Shown here piece after piece: positions 8,841-19,500 of a stretch of DNA of 64,000 bases; position 1 is the stretch's first letter; each line of letters opens with the position of its first letter. Source of the DNA: Roseobacter sp. SK209-2-6 (lineage in GTDB: Bacteria > Pseudomonadota > Alphaproteobacteria > Rhodobacterales > Rhodobacteraceae); contig NZ_AAYC01000003.1 in assembly GCF_000169455.1 (NCBI RefSeq), forward strand, positions 1-64,000, read 5' to 3'. The translations under genes and the position numbers were made by a program. Below the pieces are notes generated by a model. It worked only from the letters and a program-made list of their open reading frames with translations, was not told the DNA's origin and did no database searches.

Positions 8841-10013
8841 ATGGATTTTGACAGTATCATCGACCGGCGTGGCACACAGAGCGTTAAATGGGACTTTATG
8901 GAGGATCTCTACGGCGTATCGCCTGAAGACGGTCTTTCGATGTGGGTTGCTGATACAGAGTTTCGGGTGCCCGAACCCGTCACCGCCAAAATGCATGAAA
9001 TGGCCGACCATGGCATCTACGGCTATGTAAACTGCGACAGCACCTACAAGGATGCGATCTGCTGGTGGATGCAGAACCGTCACGGCTGGCAGGTCGAACC
9101 CGGTTCGATCTTTACCACCACCGGCTTGGTGAATGGGGTCGGCATGTGCCTGGACACCTTCACCCAGCCTGGTGATGGCATTGTCCTGTTCACGCCTGTG
9201 TATCATGCCTTTGCAAAGGTGATCCGCAACGCCGGTCGCGAAGTCGTTGAGTGCCAGCTTGTCAATAAGGACGGCCGCTATGAATTGGATATGGCCGCCT
9301 ATGACGCGCAGATGACCGGCAAGGAAAAGATGGTCATCCTGTGTTCGCCCCACAACCCAGGTGGACGGGTCTGGACCCAGGAAGAGCTGCAAGAGGTCGC
9401 GGATTTTGCCAAGCGCCACGATTTATTTCTGGTTTCTGATGAAATCCACCACGACCTAGTGTTTGACGGCGCCACCCATATCCCGATGGCAAATGCTGCA
9501 CCTGAGGTGACTGAGCGCCTCATCATGCTGACGGCCCCGTCCAAGACCTTCAACCTGGCTGGTTTTCACACGGGGCAAGTGATCGTTCCGGATCCGCATC
9601 TGCGTGAGCAGTTTCAACGTCGGATGCTGGCTCTGGCGCTTTCTCCCAATTCTCCCGGACAACTCGCCACAATCGCGGCCTATTCACCAGAAGGGGCAGA
9701 ATGGGCGGATGCGCTGGTTAGCTATCTCGATGGCAACCGAAAGGTCTTTGACGACGCCATCGCTGGCATCCCCGGCCTTAACTCCATGCGGCTGCAGGCA
9801 ACCTACCTGTCCTGGGTCGATTTTTCTGGCACGGGGATGAGCCGAGAAGAATTTACCCGCCGCGTCGAGAAGGATGCCAAGATCGCAGCCAATCATGGCA
9901 CGACATTTGGCACCGGAGGCGAGAGCTTCCTGCGGATCAATCTGGGCACCCAGCGCGCTCGTATCGCCGAGGCTGGTGAGCGCCTGGCCAAGGCCTTCTC
10001 AGATCTTCAATAA
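8841..10013 (+). CDS. patB: PatB/MalY-type cystathionine beta-lyase (C-S lyase)
   Basis: This is a PLP enzyme of the MalY/PatB family, which cleaves C-S bonds of cysteine conjugates to pyruvate, ammonia and a thiol. The 390-residue protein has the family N-terminus (RRGTQSVKWDFM), an aromatic-Gly substrate loop (GIYGYV), SDEIHHDLVF with the PLP Asp, and the Schiff-base Lys in APSKTFNLAGFHT. The ATG is chosen after GGAG; a longer reading with an atypical N-terminus is unlikely. In Phaeobacter a patB-type lyase contributes to tropodithietic acid biosynthesis, but no other such gene is in this window, so a general sulfur role is equally likely. Confidence 0.9.
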   Translation: MDFDSIIDRRGTQSVKWDFMEDLYGVSPEDGLSMWVADTEFRVPEPVTAKMHEMADHGIYGYVNCDSTYKDAICWWMQNRHGWQVEPGSIFTTTGLVNGVGMCLDTFTQPGDGIVLFTPVYHAFAKVIRNAGREVVECQLVNKDGRYELDMAAYDAQMTGKEKMVILCSPHNPGGRVWTQEELQEVADFAKRHDLFLVSDEIHHDLVFDGATHIPMANAAPEVTERLIMLTAPSKTFNLAGFHTGQVIVPDPHLREQFQRRMLALALSPNSPGQLATIAAYSPEGAEWADALVSYLDGNRKVFDDAIAGIPGLNSMRLQATYLSWVDFSGTGMSREEFTRRVEKDAKIAANHGTTFGTGGESFLRINLGTQRARIAEAGERLAKAFSDLQ

Positions 10014-10016
10014 ACT

Positions 10017-10550
10017 ATGTTGCGGCGCGCCCTACAGCTCTCCGCACTATGTTTGACCGCAGCTTTGGGCTGGGGGCTTTGGCATGCCTTTGCCCCAGCC
10101 CCTTCAATCCCCACCTTGGTGGAAGATGCGCAGCGGGTTGACCAGATAGTGATCGACAAATCCGCACGACGTCTGCTGGCCAGCCGCCAAGGCGAAACCG
10201 TGTTGGAGTTTGACATTGCGCTGGGGTTTGAACCGGTCGGTGACAAGGCTGAAGAAGGCGATGGCAAGACGCCAGAAGGCATTTTCCGGGTGAACCGCCG
10301 CAATGCCAACAGCAGTTTTCACCTTTCCCTAGGGCTAGACTACCCGCAGGCAGAGGATCTGCAGCGTGCCGAGGACGCCGGTATAGACCCAGGTGGGGAC
10401 ATCTTCATCCATGGCCAACCCAATGCGGTTGGTGGCGCGCTCACCTTGCCGGGCGATTGGACCGCGGGCTGCATCGCAATCAGCAATTCAGAGATGGAGC
10501 GCCTATGGCAGTTGGTTGATATTGGTACAAAAGTTGAGATCCGCCCCTGA
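10017..10550 (+). CDS. L,D-transpeptidase (YkuD) family protein
   Basis: The 177-residue protein has an N-terminal membrane anchor or signal (LSALCLTAALGWGLWHAF) followed by a YkuD fold: IVIDKSARRLLA, KTPEGIFRVNRRN and the catalytic signature IFIHG...TAGCIAISN with His and Cys. Such enzymes cross-link peptidoglycan or attach proteins to it in the periplasm. It starts 3 bases after patB's stop. It lacks a separate peptidoglycan-binding domain, so it belongs to the short YafK/ErfK-like group. Confidence 0.88.
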   Translation: MLRRALQLSALCLTAALGWGLWHAFAPAPSIPTLVEDAQRVDQIVIDKSARRLLASRQGETVLEFDIALGFEPVGDKAEEGDGKTPEGIFRVNRRNANSSFHLSLGLDYPQAEDLQRAEDAGIDPGGDIFIHGQPNAVGGALTLPGDWTAGCIAISNSEMERLWQLVDIGTKVEIRP

Positions 10551-10612
10551 TGCCAGCGCGGATCTCGATTAAACAAGCTTCAGTTTGTTTCAGCAGTTTG
10601 TACCCGCTGACG

Positions 10613-10984
10613 CTATTGCAAGCGCCCTTCGGCCCCATCCTGACCCAGTAGGCCGACAGGCGCATCTGGCGCGCGGTAAAAATCGAGGGGCGCATGATCC
10701 GCAGCCGGAGTGGCCCGCTTGAATTCATAACGCATTTCACCGCCCTCAGCCTCCGAGGCGACGATCAGGCACTGCGACAAATGCCGCGCGCCATCAAACA
10801 GGTCCACCAATCCACGCAGTTGCGGTGCAGTCTCTTCTTCGACAGAGAAGCCGGTCTTCCACATTCTGAGTACGGGGAAAAAGGCATTGCCAACCTGCAC
10901 CCGGAGGCGGCTCTTCTTTTTCATACCTTTCAGACGGGCGTCATCCAGGGCGTCTTGTACAGCTTTTGGAACATAGGTCGTCAT
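10613..10984 (-). CDS. Conserved hypothetical protein
   Basis: The 123-residue soluble protein has a basic N-terminal third (RLKGMKKKSRLRVQVG), a central FFPVLRMWKTGFSV followed by LRGLVDLFDGARHLSQCLIV, and the motif GEMRYEFKR. It has no signal peptide or membrane segment. I do not recognise a characterised family. The compact beta-rich pattern and good codon use support a real gene. It is convergent with the L,D-transpeptidase and reads alone. Confidence 0.7.
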   Translation of the reverse strand: MTTYVPKAVQDALDDARLKGMKKKSRLRVQVGNAFFPVLRMWKTGFSVEEETAPQLRGLVDLFDGARHLSQCLIVASEAEGGEMRYEFKRATPAADHAPLDFYRAPDAPVGLLGQDGAEGRLQ

Positions 10985-11286
10985 AGTTCAGGCCCCCAGT
11001 GCAGAGTGTACCCCTGCGAGTCGTTGCTTTCTAAAGGTGACTGAGAAACACCTAAAATCAAGTGAACATTTTGAAACAAACTGTGGTCATTTGAAATCTC
11101 CCTGCCTCATATGGATAGCACGATCTCTCCTTTCTCTCTCCCGCTATCTTCTGGCGGGGCACGAGTTTGCGCGAAAGTGATGTGCGACTTTGCAGAGCGG
11201 CTGCGCGTCAGCAGATATAGGAGTGCGCCAATTGTAGGGCTAGCTTTCGCATAGCCAGAAAGCAATGAATGAAGGGGCGCTACAGC
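10985..11286. other. Intergenic region, no gene seen
   Basis: This stretch separates the hypothetical protein (minus) from the glutathionyl-hydroquinone reductase (plus), so it should hold divergent promoters. It is visibly more AT-rich near its middle (around 11045-11100). I find no convincing inverted repeat, RNA or open frame. Confidence 0.4.
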
Positions 11287-12276
11287 ATGGGACTTTTGGT
11301 TGACGGGGTCTGGCAGGACCGCTGGTATGATACAAAATCCACCGGTGGTGCTTTCAAACGCTCAGCAGCGCAGTTTCGCAATTGGATCACCCCGGACGGC
11401 AGCCCCGGAGAACAGGGCAAAGGTGGTTTCCAGGCTGAAAGTGGGCGCTATCACCTTTATGTTTCCCTAGCCTGTCCCTGGGCCCATCGCACCCTGATTT
11501 TCCGCACTCTCAAAGGTCTGAAAGATCACATCAGCGTCTCAGTTGTGCATCCTGACATGCTGGGAGAAGGCTGGAGTTTTGAGACAGATGAAGATGGGGC
11601 GACGGGTGATCACCTCTATGGCAGCAGCCACGCTCACCAGATCTATACCCGCGCTGATCCCAGTTACAGCGGTCGCGTAACCGTTCCCATTCTATGGGAC
11701 CGCATGCAGGAGACCATTGTTTCCAATGAAAGCGCTGAAATCATCCGCATGTTCAATTCCGCCTTTGATGAGATCACCGGGAATGAGTTGGACTTCTGGC
11801 CAGAAGAGCTGCGCGAACCAATCGAAGCGGTGAACGCCCGGATATACAGCAGTTTGAACAACGGGGTCTACAAATGCGGGTTTGCCACCACGCAGGAGGC
11901 CTATGACGCCGCAGCGGCTCCACTTTTTGAAACCCTGGATTGGCTCGAAGACCTGCTCTCCCAGCATCGCTACCTTTTGGGAGATCAGCTGACAGAGGCC
12001 GATTGGCGCCTATTCACAACGCTCGTTCGGTTCGACCCGGTGTATCACACCCACTTTAAGTGCAATCGAAAGAGGATCATGGATTATCCCAATCTCTGGG
12101 CCTATTGCCGCGAGCTGTATCAATGGCCCGGTGTGGAAGAGACCATCGGCATGAAACATATCGTGCGTCACTACTACTACAGTCATGACACAATTAACCC
12201 TCACCGGATTTTGCCCATCAATCCCGAGATCAACTGGCACGAAGCGCCGGGGCGGGCGCATCTTTCTTCCAAGTAG
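11287..12276 (+). CDS. yqjG: Glutathionyl-hydroquinone reductase (Xi-class GST)
   Basis: This enzyme reduces glutathionyl-hydroquinones using a catalytic cysteine. The 329-residue protein has the Xi-class N-terminal extension, the motif VSLACPWAHRTLIFR with the active Cys near residue 63, a GST C-terminal helical domain (EADWRLFTTLVRFD), and the conserved end HYYYSHDTINP...PINPEINW. The start chosen gives MGLLVDGVW, with AGGGG upstream; an in-frame ATG six codons earlier is less typical. It stands alone. Sulfur and redox functions are common in neighbouring genes but a link is not shown. Confidence 0.92.
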   Translation: MGLLVDGVWQDRWYDTKSTGGAFKRSAAQFRNWITPDGSPGEQGKGGFQAESGRYHLYVSLACPWAHRTLIFRTLKGLKDHISVSVVHPDMLGEGWSFETDEDGATGDHLYGSSHAHQIYTRADPSYSGRVTVPILWDRMQETIVSNESAEIIRMFNSAFDEITGNELDFWPEELREPIEAVNARIYSSLNNGVYKCGFATTQEAYDAAAAPLFETLDWLEDLLSQHRYLLGDQLTEADWRLFTTLVRFDPVYHTHFKCNRKRIMDYPNLWAYCRELYQWPGVEETIGMKHIVRHYYYSHDTINPHRILPINPEINWHEAPGRAHLSSK

Positions 12277-12357
12277 TAGGTTCTTGTCGGTTTACCCTAC
12301 CCTGTATCGGGTTCAAAGCCCAGTTGCTTTGTCGCAAACTCTGTTTCATATGGCTCT

Positions 12358-12381
12358 AGCAGGTGCAAAATGCACCCTGCT
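12358..12381 (+). repeat. Hairpin before cobC
   Basis: A 10-bp stem (AGCAGGTGCA with a matching right arm carrying one bulged C) closes on an AAA loop. It lies about 80 bases after the hydroquinone reductase stop and 25 bases before the likely cobC start. With no T-run it is a weak terminator candidate or a leader hairpin. No cobalamin-riboswitch boxes surround it. Confidence 0.4.
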
Positions 12382-12405
12382 GTCCAGGCAAAAACAGGGT
12401 ATATG

Positions 12406-13380
12406 ATGTCAGAACAAGCAGCGGATAGCTCTGCAAGCTGTGGGGCAGGTAAGCGAGATCATGGCGGCAATCTGAGTGCTGCCATCGCGCGTTTTGGCGG
12501 TGAACCAGATGATTGGATTGACCTGTCGACAGGCATCAACCCATCTCCTTACCCTATTCCAGCTTTCACCCAGGAAGATTGGTGCGCTCTACCGGATGCT
12601 AGCCTTTTGGCCGATCTAATCACTGCCGCACGCGGTTTTTGGAACATTCCAATGGAAGCTGCTGTTCTGGCGGCTCCCGGCGCTTCGGCTTTGATTGCTC
12701 AGATCCCGGGACTGGTGCCCCCCGGCACGGTTTGCATCGAGACACCCACCTACAATGAGCACGCGGCTTCCTTCCAGAACCATGGCTGGCAGGTGACCAA
12801 TCAGGCCTCGGCTCAGGCCCGTGTGGCGGTGCATCCCAACAATCCCGATGGTCGCCTTTGGACAGCAGAGGAGCTTTCGGCGCCACTGACCATCATAGAT
12901 GAAAGCTTTTGCGACATCTGCCCCGAGCAAAGCCTCATCTCAATGGCAGGAAGACCGGGAACCCTTGTCCTCAAGAGTTTTGGCAAGTTCTGGGGGCTAG
13001 CCGGAATGCGCCTGGGTTTTGCCATTGGGGATCCTGATCTCATCCAACGATTGGCGGATTTTCAAGGCCCCTGGGGCGTTTCAGGTCCAGCGTTGAAAAC
13101 TGGCATCGCTGCCTTGAATGATCCGAATTGGGCTATGCAGACACGCATAGATCTGGCCGCATCCGCTGGGCAGTTGGATCAGCTCATGCTTGCTAAGGGC
13201 GCCAAACTTGCGGGAGGAACAGACCTGTTCCGCCTTTATGAAGTCGAAGATGCAGCGGCTTGGCAGGAGCGTTTGGCCAAAGCGCATTTCTGGAGCCGCA
13301 TCTTCCCCTATTCAAAACACTTTCTACGCCTGGGCCTACCACCCAAAGGAGCCTGGAGCCGTCTCGAGGCCGCCCTATGA
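12406..13380 (+). CDS. cobC: Threonine-phosphate decarboxylase-like PLP enzyme (cobalamin)
   Basis: This class I/II aminotransferase-fold protein of the cobalamin pathway is named CobC in the Pseudomonas denitrificans scheme and resembles Salmonella CobD, which makes the aminopropanol phosphate linker. The 324-residue protein has the family's opening [30 protein letters not shown], and the PLP Lys in [17 protein letters not shown]. Several in-frame ATGs exist; the one used follows AGGG by six bases. The stop overlaps the next start (ATGA), and cbiB is its functional partner. Confidence 0.92.
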   Translation: MSEQAADSSASCGAGKRDHGGNLSAAIARFGGEPDDWIDLSTGINPSPYPIPAFTQEDWCALPDASLLADLITAARGFWNIPMEAAVLAAPGASALIAQIPGLVPPGTVCIETPTYNEHAASFQNHGWQVTNQASAQARVAVHPNNPDGRLWTAEELSAPLTIIDESFCDICPEQSLISMAGRPGTLVLKSFGKFWGLAGMRLGFAIGDPDLIQRLADFQGPWGVSGPALKTGIAALNDPNWAMQTRIDLAASAGQLDQLMLAKGAKLAGGTDLFRLYEVEDAAAWQERLAKAHFWSRIFPYSKHFLRLGLPPKGAWSRLEAAL

Positions 13381-14288
13381 GCCAAGCAAGCCTGCTGATC
13401 GCGGCGCTGATCCTGGACGCCCTCGTAGGCGAGCCAAACTGGCTATGGTCACGACTGCCGCATCCGGCGGTCTTGATGGGCAAATGTGTCTCCTGGTTGG
13501 ATCACACACTGAATTCAGGTGCAAAGAAGCGCCTCAAGGGCTGCCTCGCAGCGGCTGCTCTATTGTTGGGTGGGCTTTGTATCGGTTGGCTGCTCTCTTT
13601 CCTTGGGCCAATTGCAGAGGTGCTGATCGCCGCTATCCTCTTGGCCCAACGCTCATTGGTGGAACATATCAAGGCGGTTGCGATAGGGCTGGGCCAGTCA
13701 CTCGCCCAGGGTCAAAAAGCAGTTTCCATGATCGTGAGTCGGGACACCGGAGAAATGACAGCGCCACAAGTGGCACGGTCCGCGATTGAAAGCGGCTCTG
13801 AAAACATGTCCGACGGGGTGATCGCGCCAGCTTTCTGGTTCCTGGTTGCCGGTCTGCCGGGCCTCATCGCCTATAAGATGATCAATACTGGTGACAGCAT
13901 GATTGGCTATCACAATGACCGCTACGAAGAGTTCGGCTGGGGGACGGCCAGGCTGGATGACCTGGTGAACCTGCTGCCTGCGCGTCTGACGGGTCTGTTG
14001 CTAGCGGCTGTTGGAGGCTCACTTCGGCAATGGCCTGAAATTGCAGCGGACGCGCGGCGCCATCGCTCGCCCAATGCGGGTTGGCCTGAGGCGGCTATTG
14101 CCCGCGCACTTGGGCTTTCCCTTGCGGGACCGCGATCCTACGATGGCGAAATGCGCGATTTTCCCTGGGTCAATGCAAAGGGCGCAAAAAGCAGCACCGG
14201 GTATTCAATCCTGCGCGCTGCGGAGATGCTCTGGCGTGCCTGGGGCTTGGCTCTTGCGCTTCTGGTTGCTTTTGCTCTGATCTTTTAG
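13377..14288 (+). CDS. cbiB: Adenosylcobinamide-phosphate synthase
   Basis: CbiB (CobD in the P. denitrificans scheme) attaches the aminopropanol linker to adenosylcobyric acid in the membrane. The 303-residue polytopic protein has the family's opening [20 protein letters not shown], the central [19 protein letters not shown], the motif [13 protein letters not shown] and a late [12 protein letters not shown]. It is coupled to cobC by a 4-base overlap. With bluB at 40.1 kb, this shows that the late cobalamin pathway is encoded at scattered loci. Confidence 0.96.
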   Translation: MSQASLLIAALILDALVGEPNWLWSRLPHPAVLMGKCVSWLDHTLNSGAKKRLKGCLAAAALLLGGLCIGWLLSFLGPIAEVLIAAILLAQRSLVEHIKAVAIGLGQSLAQGQKAVSMIVSRDTGEMTAPQVARSAIESGSENMSDGVIAPAFWFLVAGLPGLIAYKMINTGDSMIGYHNDRYEEFGWGTARLDDLVNLLPARLTGLLLAAVGGSLRQWPEIAADARRHRSPNAGWPEAAIARALGLSLAGPRSYDGEMRDFPWVNAKGAKSSTGYSILRAAEMLWRAWGLALALLVAFALIF

Positions 14289-14328
14289 CACATAGAAGGC
14301 CACGGGTTTTCAACAAGGATTAGTCTTC

Positions 14329-15498
14329 ATGCGCATTTTGCCTCTCGCCCTTGCAGCCCTTCTGACTCCGGTTGCGGCCTATTCGCAATGTGGCGGCAGT
14401 TTTTCGAATTTCGTTGCCGGCCTCAAACAAGAGGCGGTGACAGCAGGCTATGACGTCGCAACCGTAAACGCCTTTTTCAAAGGCGCACGCCAGGACCCCA
14501 AGGTCCTGAAAGCGGACAGAGCGCAAGGCGTTTTCCAAAAACCATTTATCGAGTTTTCGCGTCGTCTGATTTCCCAGAATCGCATTGATCGTGGCCGCGC
14601 CATGGCCAAGAAATACGACAGCATCTTCCGCCGGATTGAGGACACCTATGGTATCGACCGTGGTGTTCTTCTGGCCTTTTGGGCCTTTGAGACCGACTAC
14701 GGCGCCTTCCAGGGGGATTTTAACACCCGCAATGCGCTGATCACGCTGGCGCATGATTGCCGCCGCCCCGAGCTGTTCCGTCCGCAGATTTTTGCGGCGC
14801 TGGAGCTTTATAAGCGTGGAAATTTTGCCCCAAACCGCACCACGGGCGCCTGGGCCGGAGAGATCGGCATGGTGCAAATGCTGCCAAAGGATATCCTGGA
14901 AAATGGGGTCGATGCGGACGGCGACGGCCAGGTCAGTCTGAAAAACTCTGCCCCTGATGCCCTGATGTCCGGCGGCAAAATGCTAGCGCATCTTGGTTGG
15001 CGAGCTGGCGAACCCTGGCTGCAAGAGGTGCATATACCTTCGGGCCTGGATCTAAGTAAAAGCGGCACCGCCACCAAACTGACGGTCAAGGAATGGTCCC
15101 AACTGGGGGTGGAACCCCGTAAAGGAAACCTGGCAGCAGGCCACCTGCAGGCCTCCCTCCTGCTACCACAGGGTCACAAAGGGCCCGCCTTTCTAGCCTA
15201 TCCGAATTTCGATGTCTATTTCGAATGGAATCAAAGCTTTACCTATGTGCTCACTGCGGCCTATTTCGCCAACCGCTTGGGGGGTGAGCCAGTGTATCAA
15301 GCCGGAAATCCTGATCAGGGGCTCAGCGGGTCGCAGATGAAGCAATTGCAGCGCAAGCTACAGGCTTTGGGGCATGATGTAGGCAAAGTCGATGGTATTT
15401 TGGGCGCAAAATCGCGCCAAGCCGTTCAAAGAGAACAGCAGCGCCTTGGTATGCCTGCGGATGCCTGGCCCACCCCTGCGCTACTAAACCGCCTCTAG
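14329..15498 (+). CDS. Lytic murein transglycosylase, MltB type, with peptidoglycan-binding domain
   Basis: This enzyme cleaves peptidoglycan glycan strands in the periplasm. The 389-residue protein has a signal peptide ending near residue 19 (AALLTPVAAYSQ), an SLT_2/MltB domain with catalytic Glu in LLAFWAFETDYGAF, the motif GEIGMVQMLPKD, and a C-terminal PG_binding_1 domain (LQRKLQALGHDVGKVDGILG). AAGGA precedes the ATG. There is no lipobox, so it is soluble periplasmic rather than lipid-anchored. Confidence 0.93.
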   Translation: MRILPLALAALLTPVAAYSQCGGSFSNFVAGLKQEAVTAGYDVATVNAFFKGARQDPKVLKADRAQGVFQKPFIEFSRRLISQNRIDRGRAMAKKYDSIFRRIEDTYGIDRGVLLAFWAFETDYGAFQGDFNTRNALITLAHDCRRPELFRPQIFAALELYKRGNFAPNRTTGAWAGEIGMVQMLPKDILENGVDADGDGQVSLKNSAPDALMSGGKMLAHLGWRAGEPWLQEVHIPSGLDLSKSGTATKLTVKEWSQLGVEPRKGNLAAGHLQASLLLPQGHKGPAFLAYPNFDVYFEWNQSFTYVLTAAYFANRLGGEPVYQAGNPDQGLSGSQMKQLQRKLQALGHDVGKVDGILGAKSRQAVQREQQRLGMPADAWPTPALLNRL

Positions 15499-15506
15499 GC
15501 CGATCT

Positions 15507-15875
15507 CTAGTTGCGTATGGGATAACGCTCCCCTTCGGCGGTGATCAGCATCAGGCGGGCGCCATTTCGCACATAGAGGTCGCATCTCTGCGCGCCATTG
15601 ACAAAATCGACACAGATCCCGCCATCAGCCGAAATCCTATAGCTGCCCCATGCTGTTCCACCGCCATTGGCGGGTGCATAGGTATAGGCATAGGCCCCTT
15701 CTGTCCCAAAGAAGGCTTCTCCATCGTCGTAGAACCTGAAGTATGTTCCAGCTAGGGCCTCAAGCTCTGCCACTGAGAGGGGAGCATCCCCGGTCCGCAA
15801 TTGCCACTCTGTTGAAGCGGCAGTACTTGGCAGAATGGGAATAAGGCATAGAAAAAGGGGCAGGAAGAGTTTCAT
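15507..15875 (-). CDS. Secreted hypothetical protein
   Basis: The 122-residue protein has a clear signal peptide (MKLFLPLFLCLIPILPSTAA) followed by an aromatic, glycine-rich domain (TYFRFYDDGEAFFGTEGAYA) and a pair of cysteines around GGICVDFVNGAQRCDLYV that could form a disulfide. The pattern suggests a small periplasmic beta-barrel-like or inhibitor-like fold, but I do not recognise the family. It is convergent with the lytic transglycosylase and ends 8 bases from it. Confidence 0.7.
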   Translation of the reverse strand: MKLFLPLFLCLIPILPSTAASTEWQLRTGDAPLSVAELEALAGTYFRFYDDGEAFFGTEGAYAYTYAPANGGGTAWGSYRISADGGICVDFVNGAQRCDLYVRNGARLMLITAEGERYPIRN

Positions 15876-15943
15876 GCCCCCATCCTAGCGCCTCAAAGCG
15901 CCGTGCTGTGTCACGTTCCGGTTATCACACCGGAAAAGCACAT

Positions 15944-16411
15944 TTACCAGTCGATCATGTCCTCGAACTCGCTCATCGAGCGGGCCCAGAGGCTTACCAT
16001 CGAAGCAAAATCATCGGCGCTGACGCCATCGCGACCCAAGAAAATATCCATTTCGATGCGCGCAGCGCCACTATCAGAGATATAGGCCCGTGCGTAGCGG
16101 TTCTCAGCATTCCAGGTATTGATCTTGGACAGGCGCACACTGCCATCTGTTTTATAGCCAGAGAAGAACTGCACCGCGTTACAGTCAGAGTTATTGTCGC
16201 AACCGTAATAATAAACGGAGAACTCATTGCCGTAATAATTCACCTTCAGCTTGGGATCACCAACATTGTCAGTGGTCGCCTCAACTTCGGCACCTTCATT
16301 CTCAAAGAAGCTCTTGGCACTATAAGCAGTGGTTGCAACAATGTTTTGCGCCTGAACTGCAACTGGGCTAAGTGCGATAGCTGCTGCCAACATAGTATTC
16401 GTAAGTTTCAT
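15944..16411 (-). CDS. Exported YbjN-domain-like protein
   Basis: The 155-residue precursor has a signal peptide ending at AVQAQ. The mature part resembles the YbjN family: KLKVNYYGNEFSVYYYGC, a cysteine pair around CDNNSDCNAVQFFSGY, and WNAENRYARAYISDSGAARI followed by an acidic helix. Many Rhodobacterales encode such exported YbjN-like proteins; their role is unknown. GGAGGGA six bases before the ATG fixes the start and rules out a longer reading. Confidence 0.75.
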   Translation of the reverse strand: MKLTNTMLAAAIALSPVAVQAQNIVATTAYSAKSFFENEGAEVEATTDNVGDPKLKVNYYGNEFSVYYYGCDNNSDCNAVQFFSGYKTDGSVRLSKINTWNAENRYARAYISDSGAARIEMDIFLGRDGVSADDFASMVSLWARSMSEFEDMIDW

Positions 16412-16558
16412 AGTTCCCTCCAATTGGCTCTTCTCGTTCGGCCTTGGTTTCATCCCGGACTAACTACTGTTGCAACAGGCCAAGCTGCAAGGGGAGGCTT
16501 TTTGCCAGTATTCCCCTTTGCGCCTCCGCGGGTGCAATCTGGCAATACCATTCTGTGC

Positions 16559-16597
16559 AAAAAAAGCCTAAGCGACAAGTGCTTCGGCTTTTTTAAG
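16559..16597 (-). terminator. Rho-independent terminator of smc
   Basis: Read on the minus strand, AAAAAAGCC pairs with GGCTTTTTT, with an inner AAGC/GCTT stem and a 7-base loop, and is followed by a T-run. It overlaps the last codons of smc. Confidence 0.75.
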
Positions 16598-19500
16598 GTC
16601 AACCGATACCAGTTGACTAACGCCTTTTTCCTGCATCGTTACACCAAACAGGCGATCCATGCGTGCCATGGTCACCGCATGGTGGGTGATGATCAAGAAA
16701 CGCGTATCGGTTTGGCGGCACATCTCATCCAAAAGATCACAGAAACGGGTCACATTGGCATCATCCAGCGGTGCGTCGACCTCATCCAGCACACAGATTG
16801 GCGCAGGGTTCGACAGGAAGACCGCAAAGATCAGTGCCATAGCTGTGAGGGTCTGCTCCCCACCGGACAAAAGCGACAGAGTCGAGAGCTTCTTGCCCGG
16901 CGGCTGGCACATGATCTCCAGCCCAGCGTCCAGCGGATCATCACTTTCGACCATAACAAGATTGGCTTCTCCACCGCCAAAAAGATGAGTGAACAGATTG
17001 GCAAAGCTGGCATTCACCTCCTCAAAGGCGGTCAAAAGGCGCTCACGTCCTTCGCGGTTCAGGCTGGCAATGCCGCTACGCAAGGTTTTTATCGCCTCTT
17101 CCAGATCTGCCTTTTCGGACACCAATTCGTCATGTTCGGTCTGGATTTCGCGTGCGTCTTCCTCGGCCCGCAGATTGACCGCACCCAGGGCATCACGCTG
17201 CCGCTTGTGGCGGTTCACTTCCGCCTCCAGCTCTTCCGAGCGCGGCATATCTTCGGGGTTCACATCAAGCTGCTCCAGCAGGACCTGCGGTGTGCAATGC
17301 TGATCCTCAAAGATGCGCTCAGCTGCGTGCCCCACGGTTTCGCGCGCCGCCTCGCACAGCGCTTCCGAACGCGCCCGTGCCTCACGCCCTTCAGAGGCTA
17401 GACGCTCTGCCTCGCGTTCATTCTGGACCAGATCGCGCAAGGCGGCTTCTGCGGTGACAAGTGCTTCGGTCGCATCGGTCTTGCGCAGCTGAGCCTCTTC
17501 AATGGCTTCATTCAGCTCTTCGCGCTTTTCGGCGATTTCCGCAGGAACCGCATGGGCATCCTCCAGCTCTTCCTGGGAGGTCTCGCGCCGTTCGGCCAGT
17601 TCTTCTATGCGACGTTCTGCCGTATCCAGGCGATGACGCCAGCCTGAAACCTCTTTGGTCACCTGCTGCGCACGCTTGATCCTGGCTTCTCCCTCACGGC
17701 GCAGTTCATCATGGGCAGAGCGGTGCGTCAGCATGGTGATCCGTGCCGCCTCAACGCTCTGCTTGATATCCTCAACCGCCGCACGGGCAGCATCTAGGTC
17801 TCCCAGATCGGCCAGCGCTGTCTCAGCGTCTTTTAGCTGCAAACGCGCGTTCATTGCGTCTTCACTATGACGGGCAACCGCAATTCCCAGTGTTTCCAGC
17901 TTTCCTTCAGCAAGGTTACGCTCTGCTTCAGCCCGGCTGAGCGCCCGTGCTGCATCTGCGACGCGCTGGTCTGCGACCCGCCGTGCCTGGCGTGCGTTTT
18001 GATCGGCCTGGCTGACTTCTTCGAGTTTGCGCATCAACATCTCATGGGCCGCCCTTGCCCCATCAGCCTTTGCACTGACTCGTTCCATATCCTGCTTCAG
18101 CGCTTCCAGCCGGTTCAATTGCTCCAGACGCAGCGCAGCAGCGCTAGGCGCGTCCTCCGCCCAAGCCCGGAAACCATCCCAACGCCAGATATCCCCTTCC
18201 AGTGTAACCAGACGCTGCCCTGGCAAAAGCTGTGGCTGCAGCTCGCGGGCGTGGTCGCCATCGATCAGACCAATCTGACCGATTCGACGCGACAGAGCCT
18301 CTGGTCCGGAGACATGCTTCGCAAGGGGCTCCACCCCGTCGGGCAGCGGGGCATCACGCTCATAGTTTGGCAGAGAGATCCAACCCGTTGGCCCATCCAC
18401 TGCAGCCAATGGTGCGCGCAGGTCATCCGCCAGGGCCGCACCCAAGGCCTTCTCATAGCCAGGGGCCACGCTCAGTTCATCCAGAATTTGACCGCTTTCC
18501 GCCGTGTCCCGCTCCACCAGTTTGGCAAGAGCAGTCACCTCCGCGCGCAAAGCGCCAAGCTCGCCTTCTGCTTCAGAGCGCTGAGCCCGCGCATCAGATT
18601 CAAGCGATTGAGTCTCCGTCCGCGCTTCATCAGCTGCAGCCAGCGCCTCTTCTGCCATTTCGGCTGCCTCGCGCGCTTCTTCCTCTGCGTCGACTGCCGC
18701 CTCAAAGCCTTCTTCTGCCTGCTCCAGAGCTTCCCGCGCCTGGGCCTGAGCAGCTGCTGAGGCCTCCCCTTCGCGTTCAGCTCTGTCCAAGGTGCGTTGG
18801 CAATCCTCTACCAAACGGCGTGCAGACTGATAGCGCGCCGACAGCCGCGCCACATCCTCATTCAGATGGGTCAGGTGATCCTCGCGGCTTTCCAGGATTT
18901 GGCCAGCTTCCCGCGCAAGCTCCCCCGCTTCGGCCAGCTTGTCGTCATGGCCCTCGCTGGCCTTGGCCAACTCCCGCTGCTCCCACTCCAACCGTTCGAT
19001 GGTCTCACCTGCGTCGCGGTTCAACCCGGATTCTCGGTCGATATCATTGCCCAGCTGCTGGATCCGACTCACCAGCCGTTCGATAGCTTGTCGGGCCTGT
19101 GCTTCCTGATCCCCCAAGGCATCGCGTTGCACTGAGAGGCGCTGCAAAATCGCGGCGGCGATGGCCTCTTCCTCACGAAGCGGGGGCAAACCCTCTTCGG
19201 CCTCTGCGCGCTTGGCTGCCGCCGCTCGTGATAGGCTCTCGGCCTTGGCAGCTTGGGTCACGCGGATGGTCAACTCTTCTTCTGCGGAAAGCCGGGCATC
19301 ATCGGCTTCGCGCCAGCGCCGGTACAGCAGCATTCCTTCTGCAAGGCGCAGTTTTTCACCGATATCGCGATAGCGCTGTGCCTGGCGCGCCTGACGGGCA
19401 AGTTGCCCCAGTTGCCCGGCCAGCTGCTCCACAACATCATCAACCCGCAGAAGATTCTGCTCGGTGTTCTTTAGCTTCAACTCCGCCTCATGGCGACGCT

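Noticed and set aside
8841-10013. A tropodithietic-acid gene cluster around patB
   Set aside because: None of the other biosynthesis genes is near; patB-type lyases also have general sulfur roles.
12300-12330. A GGTTCAAAGCC T-arm-like stretch suggesting a tRNA
   Set aside because: No acceptor, anticodon or D-arm could be built around it.
12277-12405. Cobalamin riboswitch upstream of cobC
   Set aside because: The 130-base leader has only one small hairpin and lacks the conserved B12 box and other riboswitch core sequences.
15908-17401. A 497-residue plus-strand frame opposite the YbjN-like gene and smc
   Set aside because: It runs across two genuine minus-strand genes and the terminator between them, and its translation has no recognisable domain.
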